Both the position numbers and the translations under genes were made by a program. The notes beneath the pieces are model-generated. The model made no database searches and had not been told where the DNA came from. It saw only the letters and a list, made by a program, of their open reading frames with translations. Below, one piece after another: positions 50,280 through 61,085 of a DNA stretch of 64,000 nucleotides (the first letter of the stretch is position 1; each line of letters opens with the position of its first letter). This stretch comes from Sinonovacula constricta (Eukaryota; Mollusca; Bivalvia; Cardiida; Solecurtidae). The DNA lies in NCBI GenBank assembly GCA_007844125.1, contig CM017557.1, positions 58,244,857 through 58,308,856 of the forward strand, given 5' to 3'.

Positions 50280-52940
50280 ATCATCATTTAATGTCTAAAG
50301 AAATCTCGGTGAATTTTAAGTTTCTCGTTTCTTTCTTCTGTGATGTTGCAAACGAATCCTATGATACATTAGAAAATCCGTAGTTTATAGCCAGATTGCT
50401 ACAGGGAAACCGTTGAAGTGATCTAAGTCCAGTGCTGTACCTCGTTTCCTCACTTGTCTGGCTCCATTGTCAATGTTATATGTAACTTAAGCTTTGCGTT
50501 TAACTGGGAAGGACATGTTTGCCAGAAAACGTGTAATTAACGTCAAAATAGCTTATCTTCCATATCAATTAGATCTTAATGTGTTTATAAACCGCAAGCG
50601 GACATGTATTCGAGTTTACCATCAGCACCAATAAATGCTATTTTGTTTGATTCTATTGTTTGATTATTTTGCATCAAGACAGTTAAATGTGCAATCAAAG
50701 TGGAATGTTTCTCAAATTACTTTTATTTTGTCTCGATAAGACACCGAAGTGGTTTGCTTACAATTGCTCATTTGTTTTAAGATAATTCATAATTTTATCT
50801 GAAGAACCCTAACGTTTGCTTATTGTCTATTTAAATCGATAGTAAGATGAATTGTAGTCTTGAAGCCTTCTTTAATAACACTATAAACTACAAGTTATGC
50901 ACATTACTAACATAGTTTTAAAAAAGTTAATGCAGTCGTACTTTGACAAGAACATTATATTCATTTGAATGATGTTACTAAGGTCTAAAAATACACACTT
51001 AAAAGAAGTATTAATATCAAAATATCAAAGTTTTAACTTCAAATAATGCACAATTTGACACACACAGAAAAAATCTAAAATACAGAAATTACTCGCCGGA
51101 AACCACAATGAAAAATTGTCAGTCATTAAGCGAAAAACGGAATTAAGGACAATACAGACTCCTGAGTACGCAACGTAAAGAACAGTTTTCAGAATATGTT
51201 CAGCAGCTTTGCTCTTTGGGTGGTGATCAGCTACTTTTGTTGTCCAATAATAAATGGCAAAAAGAGACAGCCACTAATTTCCCAAGAGAACCCTGATTTA
51301 GTATCAATACTTTAATAAAAACTACTCACGTGGAAGAAGGATACACAGAGAAAATAAAATATCAAATCATCATTAGTTGTCAGATGGGTGATTCATAGAC
51401 AAAAAGATGTTACCGGGATTGATTTTAATGCAAATAGTAGCAGGCAAATATGAAATATGCAAATGATTCGAGGCAATAATGAATCAAATCCAATTATTCC
51501 TATATCAAACAATTGGCAAGTTTTAATTGTATCCTCGAAAAATTGACATAATTGGCTAGACTGTTTGCAAACATGCAAACAAGTGAAACGAGTTAAACCC
51601 CTGATTACTTTTTTTTTCACTGCCATGCATTAAGCTTTATTCATTAAACGTAGTGTCATCAATTAGTCTCAATTTAAGTTTTATTATTTAATAGAACAGA
51701 CTACTTGATAAAATATTATAAGCAGTAAAATATAACTAAATGAAAGACCAAACATGAAAGTAAAACAATATAGAACTGTCGACTACATCCTTTAATTAAA
51801 CATATGACTATTTTCGTAATATTCCTTTGTGTTCGCAGTTCAAAACTCATTTAGATAAACTATCCCTCTGCCACATTGCCCTTCCTTTTGCCTTCCTCTC
51901 GACCTCTCTTCATCTTCCTCTATTTCTTTCTAGCTCTCTCTATATGTATCTTCTTTTCGGAATGTAGGTTTCCGTAAGCAAAATCAACAAAGCAGAAATA
52001 GAATGCTACAGGAGTCTGGTAACATTATGTGTAAGTAGTTGTCAAAAAAAAGTTGTTAATCTTTTTAAGCACTAATGTCAAGACATTATTTTTAACAATT
52101 CTCAAGAGAGATAGAAATGCGTTTATGTTCGTATTTGAGAATAAGCCAATAACTTTATACAACATGATTGATATTGTGTTTTGTGAGTGAATCGCACAAG
52201 TGAAACAACTTTAAAACTACGTATTATAATATTTATTAATTAATATGTCCACATTTATGTTTAAGTGATAATAATTATGTACCGTACTAGGATATTAATA
52301 TGCTTGCCCTGTTATAGAGTGTTAATTTGATACTTGACTATAGAAATGTGATTATTTAATATAATTTAATATAATTGAACTATGTGCATAAAGTTGTATC
52401 TAATCTTGTCAGTTAATATACAATACCATTACATCTACATTTAGAACCCAGTAAAATGGTAGTCCGAAAAAAATATAAATGTTTTTTTTCACGCACAGTA
52501 AATTATATTATCCTATAACGGATGGATAACAAAGAGCAAAGAATAAACTGCAGGTCCTTGCAGATTCAAATTAATTTTTAGATGGAAACTCACTCAATAA
52601 TCTGTTTAACAGTTGTTTCATTTTAAAATTAATAAAAGTCTCTTCATAGAAAATAAATTAAGTGAATAGTTACAAAGAAAATAATCAGTTGCCGTTGATT
52701 ACTTAAACACACATACCATCTTGTAATAAGCCTGTCGAAAGCATTTAGGAGAATCTGATTCAATTATGACTCCATTGAATTGCCATAAATCCACTTTAAC
52801 AAAGCGTTTCGTGATGCTGGCATGTCAATTATTTGGCAAATTATCATTTCTGTGCCCATGACAGTGTTGTCTGTAGTTGATAGAATTTAATGCTGAGACC
52901 TAATCGCATTTGGCGTTAGTTTTTAGACACCGAACTACGA
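50280..52940 (+). repeat. Duplicated segment III, copy 1
   Basis: Four anchors recur in order downstream: (a) AAGTTTCTCGTTT...TTCTGTGATGTTG at 50,319; (c) a TGGCAAAAAGAGACAGCCAC to ATCAATACTTTAATA stretch at 51,255-51,315; (d) CAATTCTCAAGAGAGATAGA at 52,098; (b) AAATCCACTTTAACAAAGCG at 52,787. Copies of a, c and d follow at 52,981, 54,655 and 55,364; copies of c, d, b and a follow at 61,690, 62,456, 63,624 and 63,793. The basic period is about 2.66 kb. No shared open frame is evident. Confidence 0.72.
51862..51956. repeat. Pyrimidine-rich (CT/CCT) tract
   Basis: About 95 bp with almost no purines outside scattered A and G (TTTTGCCTTCCTCTCGACCT and onward). Low complexity. Confidence 0.75.
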
Positions 52941-54224
52941 TGTAACAACATAAATAGTTTCAAGAAATCCCGGTTAGGTTCAAGTTTCTCGTTTACGTCT
53001 TCTGTGATGTTGAAAATGAATCCTCAGTTGTTGTAGAAAGCCGTATTTTATAGCGAGATTGTCACAGGGAATCCGTATAATTGACTTAAGTTCCGTGCCG
53101 TATGTCGTTGTATCTCTTGTTTGCTTCCGCTGACGATTTAAACATCTGAAGAGAGTCGGTTTTATGTACCATTTGAATGTTGGTAGTAGGATTCGAATGA
53201 AAAAGAGTATTTGAAAGGTAAAAGAATTATACTGGCGATGATTAGCTATAGATAAAAAAAAATACTTATTTTATGTGCATCAAAGTCAAGAGAGCATAAA
53301 AGCAAGTTCCTTTGTAGACAAATTGTTGTACCATGTCATGAGTAGTTTTAATGGGATGTGATTAAACGTCATAATCGAAAACGTTTTTATCAGTACATTT
53401 GAGAAGCTCTTAACATGCTTGTTAGCAAAAAGAAGAAAAGACAGATTAGACAGTTTATGAGTTCAAAAAGGAACCATATGTATTGCTTTCCGATGATCCA
53501 TAGTCTGCTCAACTGGTTATTGCATTTGTATGATCAATATTAATGTTAATAATAATTGCATAACAACATTTAACCAAACCTATGTTATGGTTTTGTTAAG
53601 AAATATCCATGCCAGATTTTTTTTAAAAGATGGAGGTCGGACCCAGGGAGGGGCCATCGATTTGGTCATGGTATGTCTAGTAAGTCATTTACTTGACGTT
53701 TGAAATTGATTTGCACCGATCACATTGTTTTACGGGGATTAGTATGGCTTTACAAGAACTCGTTGTATTATGGCTCTTTAAAAAAACGTTAAAATATAAT
53801 CCTTGCAGTTGAGGTTCTTTGTTATAAACGCTGGCGCAAACACATTAAGTGATTATGCCGAGTCAGACTTTTTAATGCTGGCGGCACTACATGTAACTGC
53901 GCTTCCTAAACCGGTGTAGCGTCAAAACGGTTAAAGCTTGAACGTAGGTCTTCCTCGTATCATATCAAGTTAGAATGTATTTTTTTAAATGGAAACATGA
54001 ATGCGAATTGGATTCAGAGAAAGGTGCTTCCGATTTCTAAGATCTTCTTAGGAGTACGTACTGCTAAGCATTATTTCTGTCAAAATGCATGGAGATATCA
54101 CCAAAATTGATGATATCCATACTAATGTACATATAGCTGGGCATATTAACTTGTGGGCATTTAGAAACTATGCAAATAACAGCTAGTACATTGGTATTTA
54201 CAAGAAAGAGAGAAGTTGCTTTAA

Positions 54225-54420
54225 CGCGAAACTGTCTCGTCCCGAGATTTAGCCTGGGAAGTTCCACAGGCAAGCAACTACAGTCTGGCACTTAACTCTG
54301 TCCAACCGCTGCCAGCAATGTAACGCAGGCCGGCATGCTCCAACGGTCACCCATCCGTACACCAGCCACGGAAACCGTTGCATAATCCGGCGGCGAGGCT
54401 GAAGTGCTTATACATGTATA
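54225..54420 (-). mobile_element. Possible 5S-rRNA-headed SINE (minus strand)
   Basis: A GC-rich island in AT-rich DNA. The minus strand carries TAAGCACTTCAGCC, then GGTGTACGGATGGGTGACCG (complement of about 54,344-54,363) and a TGGAGCATGCCGGCCTGC word. The second and third resemble the box C region and 3' part of 5S rRNA genes. A downstream body holds CTTCCCAGGCTAAATCTCGG. 5S-headed SINEs (SINE3 type) are known in animals. The match is partial, with extra bases between box-A-like and box-C-like parts, so the head assignment is tentative. Confidence 0.42.
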
Positions 54421-55934
54421 TCCACCGCTACGACAGTTACACTTTCAAACTTGCAGTAGAGGTATCGAATTAATTATAATAGCCATTAAACAAATTACTC
54501 TAATCACTTTACATTCAAGTTGCGTGTAAAGCATGTTGAAAGATAGTCAATGTTCATACATGTAAGAAGAAACATGTCACATATAAACTGACACAAGATC
54601 ACAGGAAGCTGATCCAAAGGGAAGAGAGACAGGGGCTCCTTTGTTGTATGAACATGAATAGCAGACAAAGTCTATCCCTAGTTTCTCAAGGGAAACGTGG
54701 GTCATCATCAATATTTCAATACTTATAAAAATTTGCATTGTGTATGATTAACTTAAGGATGCAATACAAAACCATTGTGTTTCGTGCTTATATTTTAGAC
54801 GTTTAGTATGAACACGTATGAACCCAAGAAAACGTAGAAAATGCCGTTTTATTTAGACACATTTTCAAAGCGTTAGGAAGTAGGAAGTCAACATTGAATC
54901 ATTAGTTTGTATTTCTTGACAATGTAGAAAATGTGTTTAGGTTGATTCTAGATTATACTGCCGAAAATATCTTAAAGAAAAAAGGTTAGTGTCATAGTGT
55001 GCAGGTTAATTTAAATGAAATGTTCACAGTCACGTTACCAGAAAAAGAACAGTTTACATGATTTAAAGTTACATGATTTAAAGTAATTTCATTTGGATGA
55101 AGTCAATTTGTACGAAAACCTATATTCTAGAAACGAATTCAATGTAAGACAGTCAGCTTTAATCTAAACAACAATAACAAAATTATTTTCTCAAAAGGCC
55201 CAAGTGAAGTTGTGACAAAATTTCTCTCTCTTTTACAAAAACAGAACTAAAATGCTGTTATAGGGTGTGACAGTAGTCTGTTTAAATTATGTGTTTAGTA
55301 ATTACCCAACGTTGATTATTATTGACACTAATTTAAAGCTAAGATAAAACAGAGCTTTTAAACAAATTCTCAGGAGAGACAGTCAGATATATTAGTTGTT
55401 TACGAATACGATAACAATAACTTTTGGGATGATTGGTATTTTGAATGGTATTTTGTTGGTGAACTTACAAGAATAATGTAACATCGTAAAACGGCTATAA
55501 AATAATATCTCTATTTTGTTTATACTTTGCACAGCATTTGTCAATTAAAATGATCTTCGGTAATTGATTGAGTAATTTTTCTAAACAATGTGACAATTTG
55601 TTTTGAAGAAGATTTTGTGTGCTGTAAGTTATGTAGAGATTATCGACGCAATTAAAAATTAGGCTGATTAAACCGACAACTTTCTATCCCAATGATCCGA
55701 ACATAAATATATGTTATCTGGAGTTCCTTCCCCTGTTTACCATGCGAAAGTGAATGATAAATGATGTCTGGCCCAAGTGGTCAATAGATTATATAGTGCT
55801 GATCTCGCGAACAATACCTTACAATAAAAAAAAGCTAAATGGGACAAAGATTTTAAGTTCAAAAAAAGTTTCAAATTGATATGCAAATTATTGTAATTAC
55901 GAAGGACATAGCCTGATATATAAGGAGAGATAGA

Positions 55935-56010
55935 GTGCAAGAAAGAAAAAGGGAGACAGAGAGAGACAAAGCGACAGAGACAGAGATACAGAATGAGAGA
56001 AAGATAATGA
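55935..56010. repeat. Purine-rich (GA) tract
   Basis: GAGACAGAGAGAGACAAAGC and similar words on the plus strand; low complexity. Confidence 0.82.
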
Positions 56011-57575
56011 AAAGAAAAAAAAGAAATTTAACTTGAACATTGTCACTTATCTTCTAGTTTCTTTTATAAGGTATAAGAATATAAAAAAACTGTGGACAAG
56101 TATAATTGTATGTAACTGATTTGCCGATATTTTAGATCAATTGCTTGTCATTTACATGTATGTTATAAATTATGTCTTGTTCTTAAACGATGTTATGTCA
56201 TTACAGCCACGCAGTTATATATCGAATTTATTATTTAAGGTCAATGATTTTTTCATTCGCAGAAAAAAATGTTATTAATTGATAATTGACAAACTGTAAC
56301 GTTGCATTAATGGTTGTATTTCTTGTATGGTCTATGTACGTATTATATGCACATTTTCAATCATTTAGCTAAGTGTTATACAACAGTAAAATATTAAGAC
56401 ATACGTACTTTTTATGTTTACTTAATGAGGTCGACATTGTTCATATAGATGCCTGACAAAACGAGCTGTAACCTTTTGTTACAAGTAGAAGTGATATTTA
56501 TTTTATTGTACCGAGCAAATAACAAGTCAAACTAACAACCAAGGATTACAATTAACATGTATTTTATCCTCACCCGGAGATACTATAACCGTACTTTCAT
56601 GCAGTTAGGGGTTTATCCCTGTCCAACGTATATTGACAGTAACAAATGTAAAAGACATCATTGTGTCATACTTCCGATTCTACGCACATTGAGTTTGCCA
56701 AATTCATTATTTTTAAACATTTCACTGAGAAAGGGATAAAACGAATAGCCTAAGCAACTATCTTGATTTTGTTTGTTTGGGCCTGAATTGGTGGACGCTT
56801 AAATATTTAAATATAAATCTTTTTGGTTCTAACTGACTTACATTTTAGGTATTAAAACTCAGTCTATTTTAAAATGCGCATGAAACAATTTCCTTTACAC
56901 TTACATGTATGTCAGACTGCAGCAATATACAAATAAAGACTGTGCTGTGGTCAATATATAATTTTTGAAGACCTTGGTAATGTTACTGCATTCTCGTCAA
57001 TATCTTTTCAGCAAGGTCCGCAAAACTATATATTGACCGAAGTCTTGACTTGATATATCACATACCATATTAAGTTACGCTGTCGTTTTTTATTGTACAA
57101 CGAGCCATCAACATAAAACTTCCCAAATGTCGATCCAATTCGTCTGCGTTCAGTTCCTAAAAGTCTCACAATTTTTCTGGAGAGATACTCACGAAGAAAA
57201 GCATTCACTATTACCAAGGTTACAATTTTGGTTCTTTTTTATGTTGCATTTTCCTTAATGTTATAAAAACATAGCCAGACACACTGACAAACTGCGGATG
57301 TCTTTTAGCAGACGTTATGTTATTGTATCAATAGTGCGTGTAAAAAAACACAATCGTCAGCATTATATTTTTCGTGCTTACGTGAAAACATTATCGATTC
57401 AAAATCATTTTATATTGACACACACATGACCAATAAAAAAGCTTTACTTCTAAATAGTATGTGACTTTAAAAGATACTGACCGCCGCGTCTATTAGAAAT
57501 TAACTTGGGAAAGTATAATAATATCATGTTTCATAAGGTTTCGCATGAATTCTTTATCGCTGTGACCTTTTGTGT
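56011..57575. other. AT-rich non-coding DNA
   Basis: Short frames at 56,557-56,739 and 57,026-57,217 show no recognised domain. Confidence 0.45.
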
Positions 57576-57579
57576 TTGC

Positions 57580-57780
57580 TTTCTTCATCTGACTTGCCTT
57601 GTCTTGTCTTGCCTTGCCTTGCCAAGCCTTGCCCTGCCCTTGCCCCTGTCTTTGCCCTGCTTTGTCACTGTCCTTAACTTGCATGACATTGCCTTGCCTT
57701 GCATTGTCTGTCTGTCTGCCTGCCTGCCTGTCTGCCTGCCTGTCTGCCTGTCTGCCTATCTGCCTGTCTGCCCATCCAAT
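57580..57780. repeat. (CCTTG)n then (CTGTCTGC)n low-complexity tract
   Basis: Pentanucleotide CCTTG-like repeats (about 57,593-57,705) pass into CTGT/CTGC tetranucleotides (57,705-57,772). Cys/Leu/Pro-rich frames up to 147 residues overlapping this tract come from the repeats. Confidence 0.93.
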
Positions 57781-58210
57781 GTCTGTCTGCCTCCGTATTT
57801 GTCTCCTTGTTTGCTCTATCGGTGTTGTTTGTCAGCATGTCTATCTCTCCGTTCTTTCAGCATCTTACATGTATTCAACTTGTATCTCTGGTGTACAATC
57901 TCTGTTAAATTCGCACTCTATTTTGATAGTTTTATACACAGGGTTTAAAATGACACTATTAAACGATAATAAACAATAATAGATAGATGTATACGTGAAA
58001 AGCAAACAACAATGAAGATGCTCATAAACTTATCGCACGTTTTAAGCACGGTACTAATGTAATTTCCCCTGACGAACTCATACAAATTCTATCGAAACAT
58101 CAATTAGTCAGGCAATTTGACTTCGCTGAGATAATTCATGCTAAAACAGCCCTTCAATTTTCTCTTGTTTTGTCATGGGCAATGGGAGTAAACCCAGATA
58201 GATAGAAAAT
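57781..58210. other. Non-coding DNA left of the LINE
   Basis: AT-rich, no recognised feature. The change to GC-rich sequence at about 58,215 marks the likely left edge of the LINE. Confidence 0.5.
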
Positions 58211-58214
58211 CCAG

Positions 58215-58679
58215 TACGGAGACCCTTAGGCAGTTAGCTGAGCTTTGCGATGCCTACTGGTACCTCCTGCAGCTGCGCTGGCACCGGCCCTATCGGTTTG
58301 CCTTTCCACCGGACTCTGCCAGTTACTCCGAGACAGGGCCCTGGCACTGGGCACTCTAGAATCTCCATACCACCCGCCTAGGCCCGCACCTGGAGTGGTC
58401 ACTCTAGCTTCGATGCCTCTGCGTAGAGTCAACACGGTGAGCAGCAGACACTAGTGATAACCCCGGGCTTGTTTGGCGTAAATCCGGGCGCCAGGGGTTG
58501 CTCTTGATGGTAGGAAGAGTCCTCGGATTCCTCTGAGAAATTACCGCCAGCCTCAATCCGGGCAGTCCCGGGGCATTAAGGTACTACCTCGCCACAACTT
58601 GTTGAATCGGGTGCGTGAAGCTCAGACAAATTCGACAGGCTTGTTGTAGAATTGAGCACGAGGCAAACACCGAAAGTAA
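58215..58679 (+). other. Probable 5' leader of the LINE
   Basis: GC-rich (unlike both flanks) and contiguous with the endonuclease frame. It begins near CAGTACGGAGACCCTTAGGC. Frames on both strands are short and inconsistent, so I treat it as untranslated leader or decayed first ORF. Assignment rests on composition and position only. Confidence 0.55.
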
Positions 58680-60818
58680 AACAAACCGCCAGCCCTGCGG
58701 CTGGCAATCTGGAACGTCAGAACAATGTGTCCTGCCATCATCGATCGCGAGCTGGCCAAGCGGAACATCGACGCCCTCCAAGAGACACGCCTCACTTTTA
58801 GTGGAAGTCTCAAGGAGACGTACCACACGTTCTTCAGGCAAGGTCTGGAGCAAGATGAGCGCCGACTTTATGGGGCTGGCTACGCAGTTCGCAACTCCCT
58901 TCTGTTATCAGTCAAACTTCCTTCACAGGGAACCGAGCGCATCCCCTATCTGAGCTTCACTACCATCTCAGGACCTACACACATCTTAAGCGTCTACGCC
59001 TCAACCCTCTTCCACAGCCGAGGCTAAACATGCATTCTATGAGGAGCTCGAGGCAAGGATTAGAGTGATCCCAGCGAATGAAAACCTGACCCTCCTTGGA
59101 GGCTTCAACGCCATATATTGCGCAGTCCACACCTCCTGGCTACGTTGCATCGGATACTACGGCGTTGGCTAGCTAAACGAGAACGGACGAAGGCAACTAT
59201 AGCTCTGCTCCTGACATGACCACGCCTTTACCGAACACTTTCCACTCCACCAAGCCCCACCACAGCGTGTCTTTGTGACATCCCATGTCACAACTTTGGC
59301 ACAAGCTGTACCACGTCATTACCAAAAAACACAATGCTGAACCACGTGCTCCTCACGCGCAGTTACCACAGTGCCGAATGCGACACCGATCACTCTCTGA
59401 TCGGCAGCATGATGCGCCTCCAGCCCAGACGGATCATCCGCTCTAAGCAGAAGAGCCGGCCTTGCATCGACATGGCCAGAACCTCAAAGCCTGAGCTTCG
59501 CAAACGCTTTCCGAGGACATTGAAAAGACCCTGGAAGTCTGCCTCACAGACAGCACCACAGCACGCTGGGACTTTATTTTGGATGCCATATACCAGACCG
59601 CCTCAGACAACTTCGAGGAGAGAGCCAGGAAGAACGAGGACTGGTTCGAGACCGGGGTCGAAGTGATGGAACCTGCCTTAGCCGCAAAAGGTGCTGCTCA
59701 AGTACAAGAGGACGCCCTGCGAAAAAACCCTGGCCGCCTATAGGGAAGTCCGCAAAAACGCCAAAAGCGTCGCCCAAAGCTGCGCCAGCAATAACTGACT
59801 GAAGCTTTGCAGTAACACCTAGACCTCTTCAGACTGTGGAAACATTCTTGCCATGTATAAGGGGATGAAAAAAGCATTTGGGCCTAGTGTCACCAAAACA
59901 ACACCCCTCAAGTCCATCCCCGGCGACATCATCAAGGACCGTGGCGAGCAGTTGGAGAGATGGGTTGAGCACTTCGGGGAGCTGTACCGACACAGTCATG
60001 AAGAACATCACCCAACTGCCCACCATGGAAGACTGGACTTGCCACCCATTATCGAGGAGCTCAGAAAGACCATTGACTCGCTGCCCTGCGGGAAAGCACC
60101 AAGCAGTGACGGAATTCCACCAGGTGTTTTGTAGGCCGCAAAAAAGAGCCCCCACCGTAGACATCTTCATGAGTTTTACAGAGCTAGGAAGAGAGAACGA
60201 TACCTCAAGACATATGGGATGCGAAGATCGTCACGCTCTTTAAAAACAAGGGCGACCGCAGCGACTGCAACAACTATCGTGGGATCTCTGTCCTTAGCAT
60301 CGTGGAAAATGCCTTGGCAAGGGTAGTTCTCAACCGCCTGCAGGTACTTGCTGTATCCCGAGTCAAAATGTCACTAGGGAGGGTCCTGGTCCCGAGACAT
60401 TTCGGCATATTCTTCTCCCTGCTCCTGTGCTACGCATTCAGCGAGTCCGAAAATGCCACACACGGAGCGACGGGAGCCTATTCAACCTTGCCCGCCTCAT
60501 AGCAAAGACCAAGGTGCGCCAGGTCCTCATCTAGGAGATGCTCTTTGCCGATGACGCCGCCCTCAGTGCTCACATGGAAGCCGCCCTTCAGTTGCTCATC
60601 ACTCTCTTCGCATGGGCATGCACAGAGTTTGACTTCACCGTTAGCCTCAAACAGACCAACATCATGGGTCAGGATGTCAGCACCACTGCCACAATTACCA
60701 TCGGCAATCACACCCCGGAAGTGGTGGACAAGTTCACATACTCCGCCTTCCGAAGCGTGTGTGGGACAACCCCATGCTGACCCTCACCACAAAGATGAAG
60801 GTGTACCAAGCGTGCGTT
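58680..60818 (+). pseudogene. Non-LTR retrotransposon (LINE) pseudogene: APE endonuclease and reverse transcriptase, with frameshifts and internal deletions
   Basis: The endonuclease begins in an open frame from 58,680 with LRLAIWNVRTM and continues IDALQETRL (the catalytic Glu region) to a stop at 59,027. A frameshift leads to FYEELEARI and LLGGFNA, where the usual GDFN Asp is Gly. Later pieces are LNENGRR, then CDTDHSLI (59,388-59,411; the terminal Asp-His pair). The reverse transcriptase part has GKAPSSDGIPP (60,087-60,119), KNKGDRSDCNNYRGISVLS (from 60,239), FGIFFSLLL (60,400-60,425) and the catalytic LFADDAALSAH (60,541-60,573), then GQDVSTTATITIG. The stretch between NRLQVL and FGIFF is far too short: the palm segment with the first catalytic Asp is gone. 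A second gap follows KFTY, and the frame resumes as KRVWDNPM to VYQAC, ending abruptly at 60,818 before a T run. It cannot encode a working enzyme. Confidence 0.93.
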
Positions 60819-60834
60819 TTTTTTTTGTAGTTTT

Positions 60835-61085
60835 AATAATGGAAATGATACATCTCTCTGGTCTAGGTACCACGTACATAATATTAATTACTCCACTAAC
60901 GACGTCAAAACTTATCAACGAATATTCAATGCTTGGATATTTTTTATTAAAAAAGAGCAGGTTTCTTTTTTCTAATTTTCAATTGCTCATCACAGAACTG
61001 TTCTTAGCTGTACATTTTGCTTGCGTGTGAACGCCTATGTCCTGTGCCTTCGCAAGTTGTGGCATACAGGGTGCAACCATATTGT
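60835..61085 (+). repeat. Interspersed family X copy lacking the GC-rich core
   Basis: CTAGGTACCACGTACATAAT, CGTCAAAACTTATCAACGAA and GCTTGCGTGTGAACGCCTAT then GTGCCTTCGCAAGTTGTGGC match both arms of the copy at 62,758-63,125, but the central GGTCAGTCGGC-type core is absent. It directly abuts the broken 3' end of the LINE. Confidence 0.6.

Larger units (their letters stand above)
52941..57500 (+). repeat. Duplicated segment III, copy 2 (boundaries approximate)
   Basis: Anchor a at 52,981 (CAAGTTTCTCGTTTACGTCT), c at about 54,655 (GCAGACAAAGTCTATCCCTA to ATATTTCAATACTTATAAAA) and d at 55,364 (CAAATTCTCAGGAGAGACAG). The stretch between a and c is longer than in copy 1, partly because of the 5S-like SINE at 54,225-54,420. 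Past about 56,000 similarity is lost; the right boundary is a guess. Confidence 0.6.

Noticed and set aside
57505..57979. 147- and 126-residue Cys/Leu-rich frames
   Set aside because: They read through CCTTG and CTGTCTGC simple repeats.
58226..58454. Opposing ~69-residue frames in the LINE leader
   Set aside because: GC-rich DNA opens frames on both strands; neither matches the endonuclease frame or a known ORF1.
59829..60170. 113-residue minus-strand frame
   Set aside because: Shadow of the reverse transcriptase coding strand.
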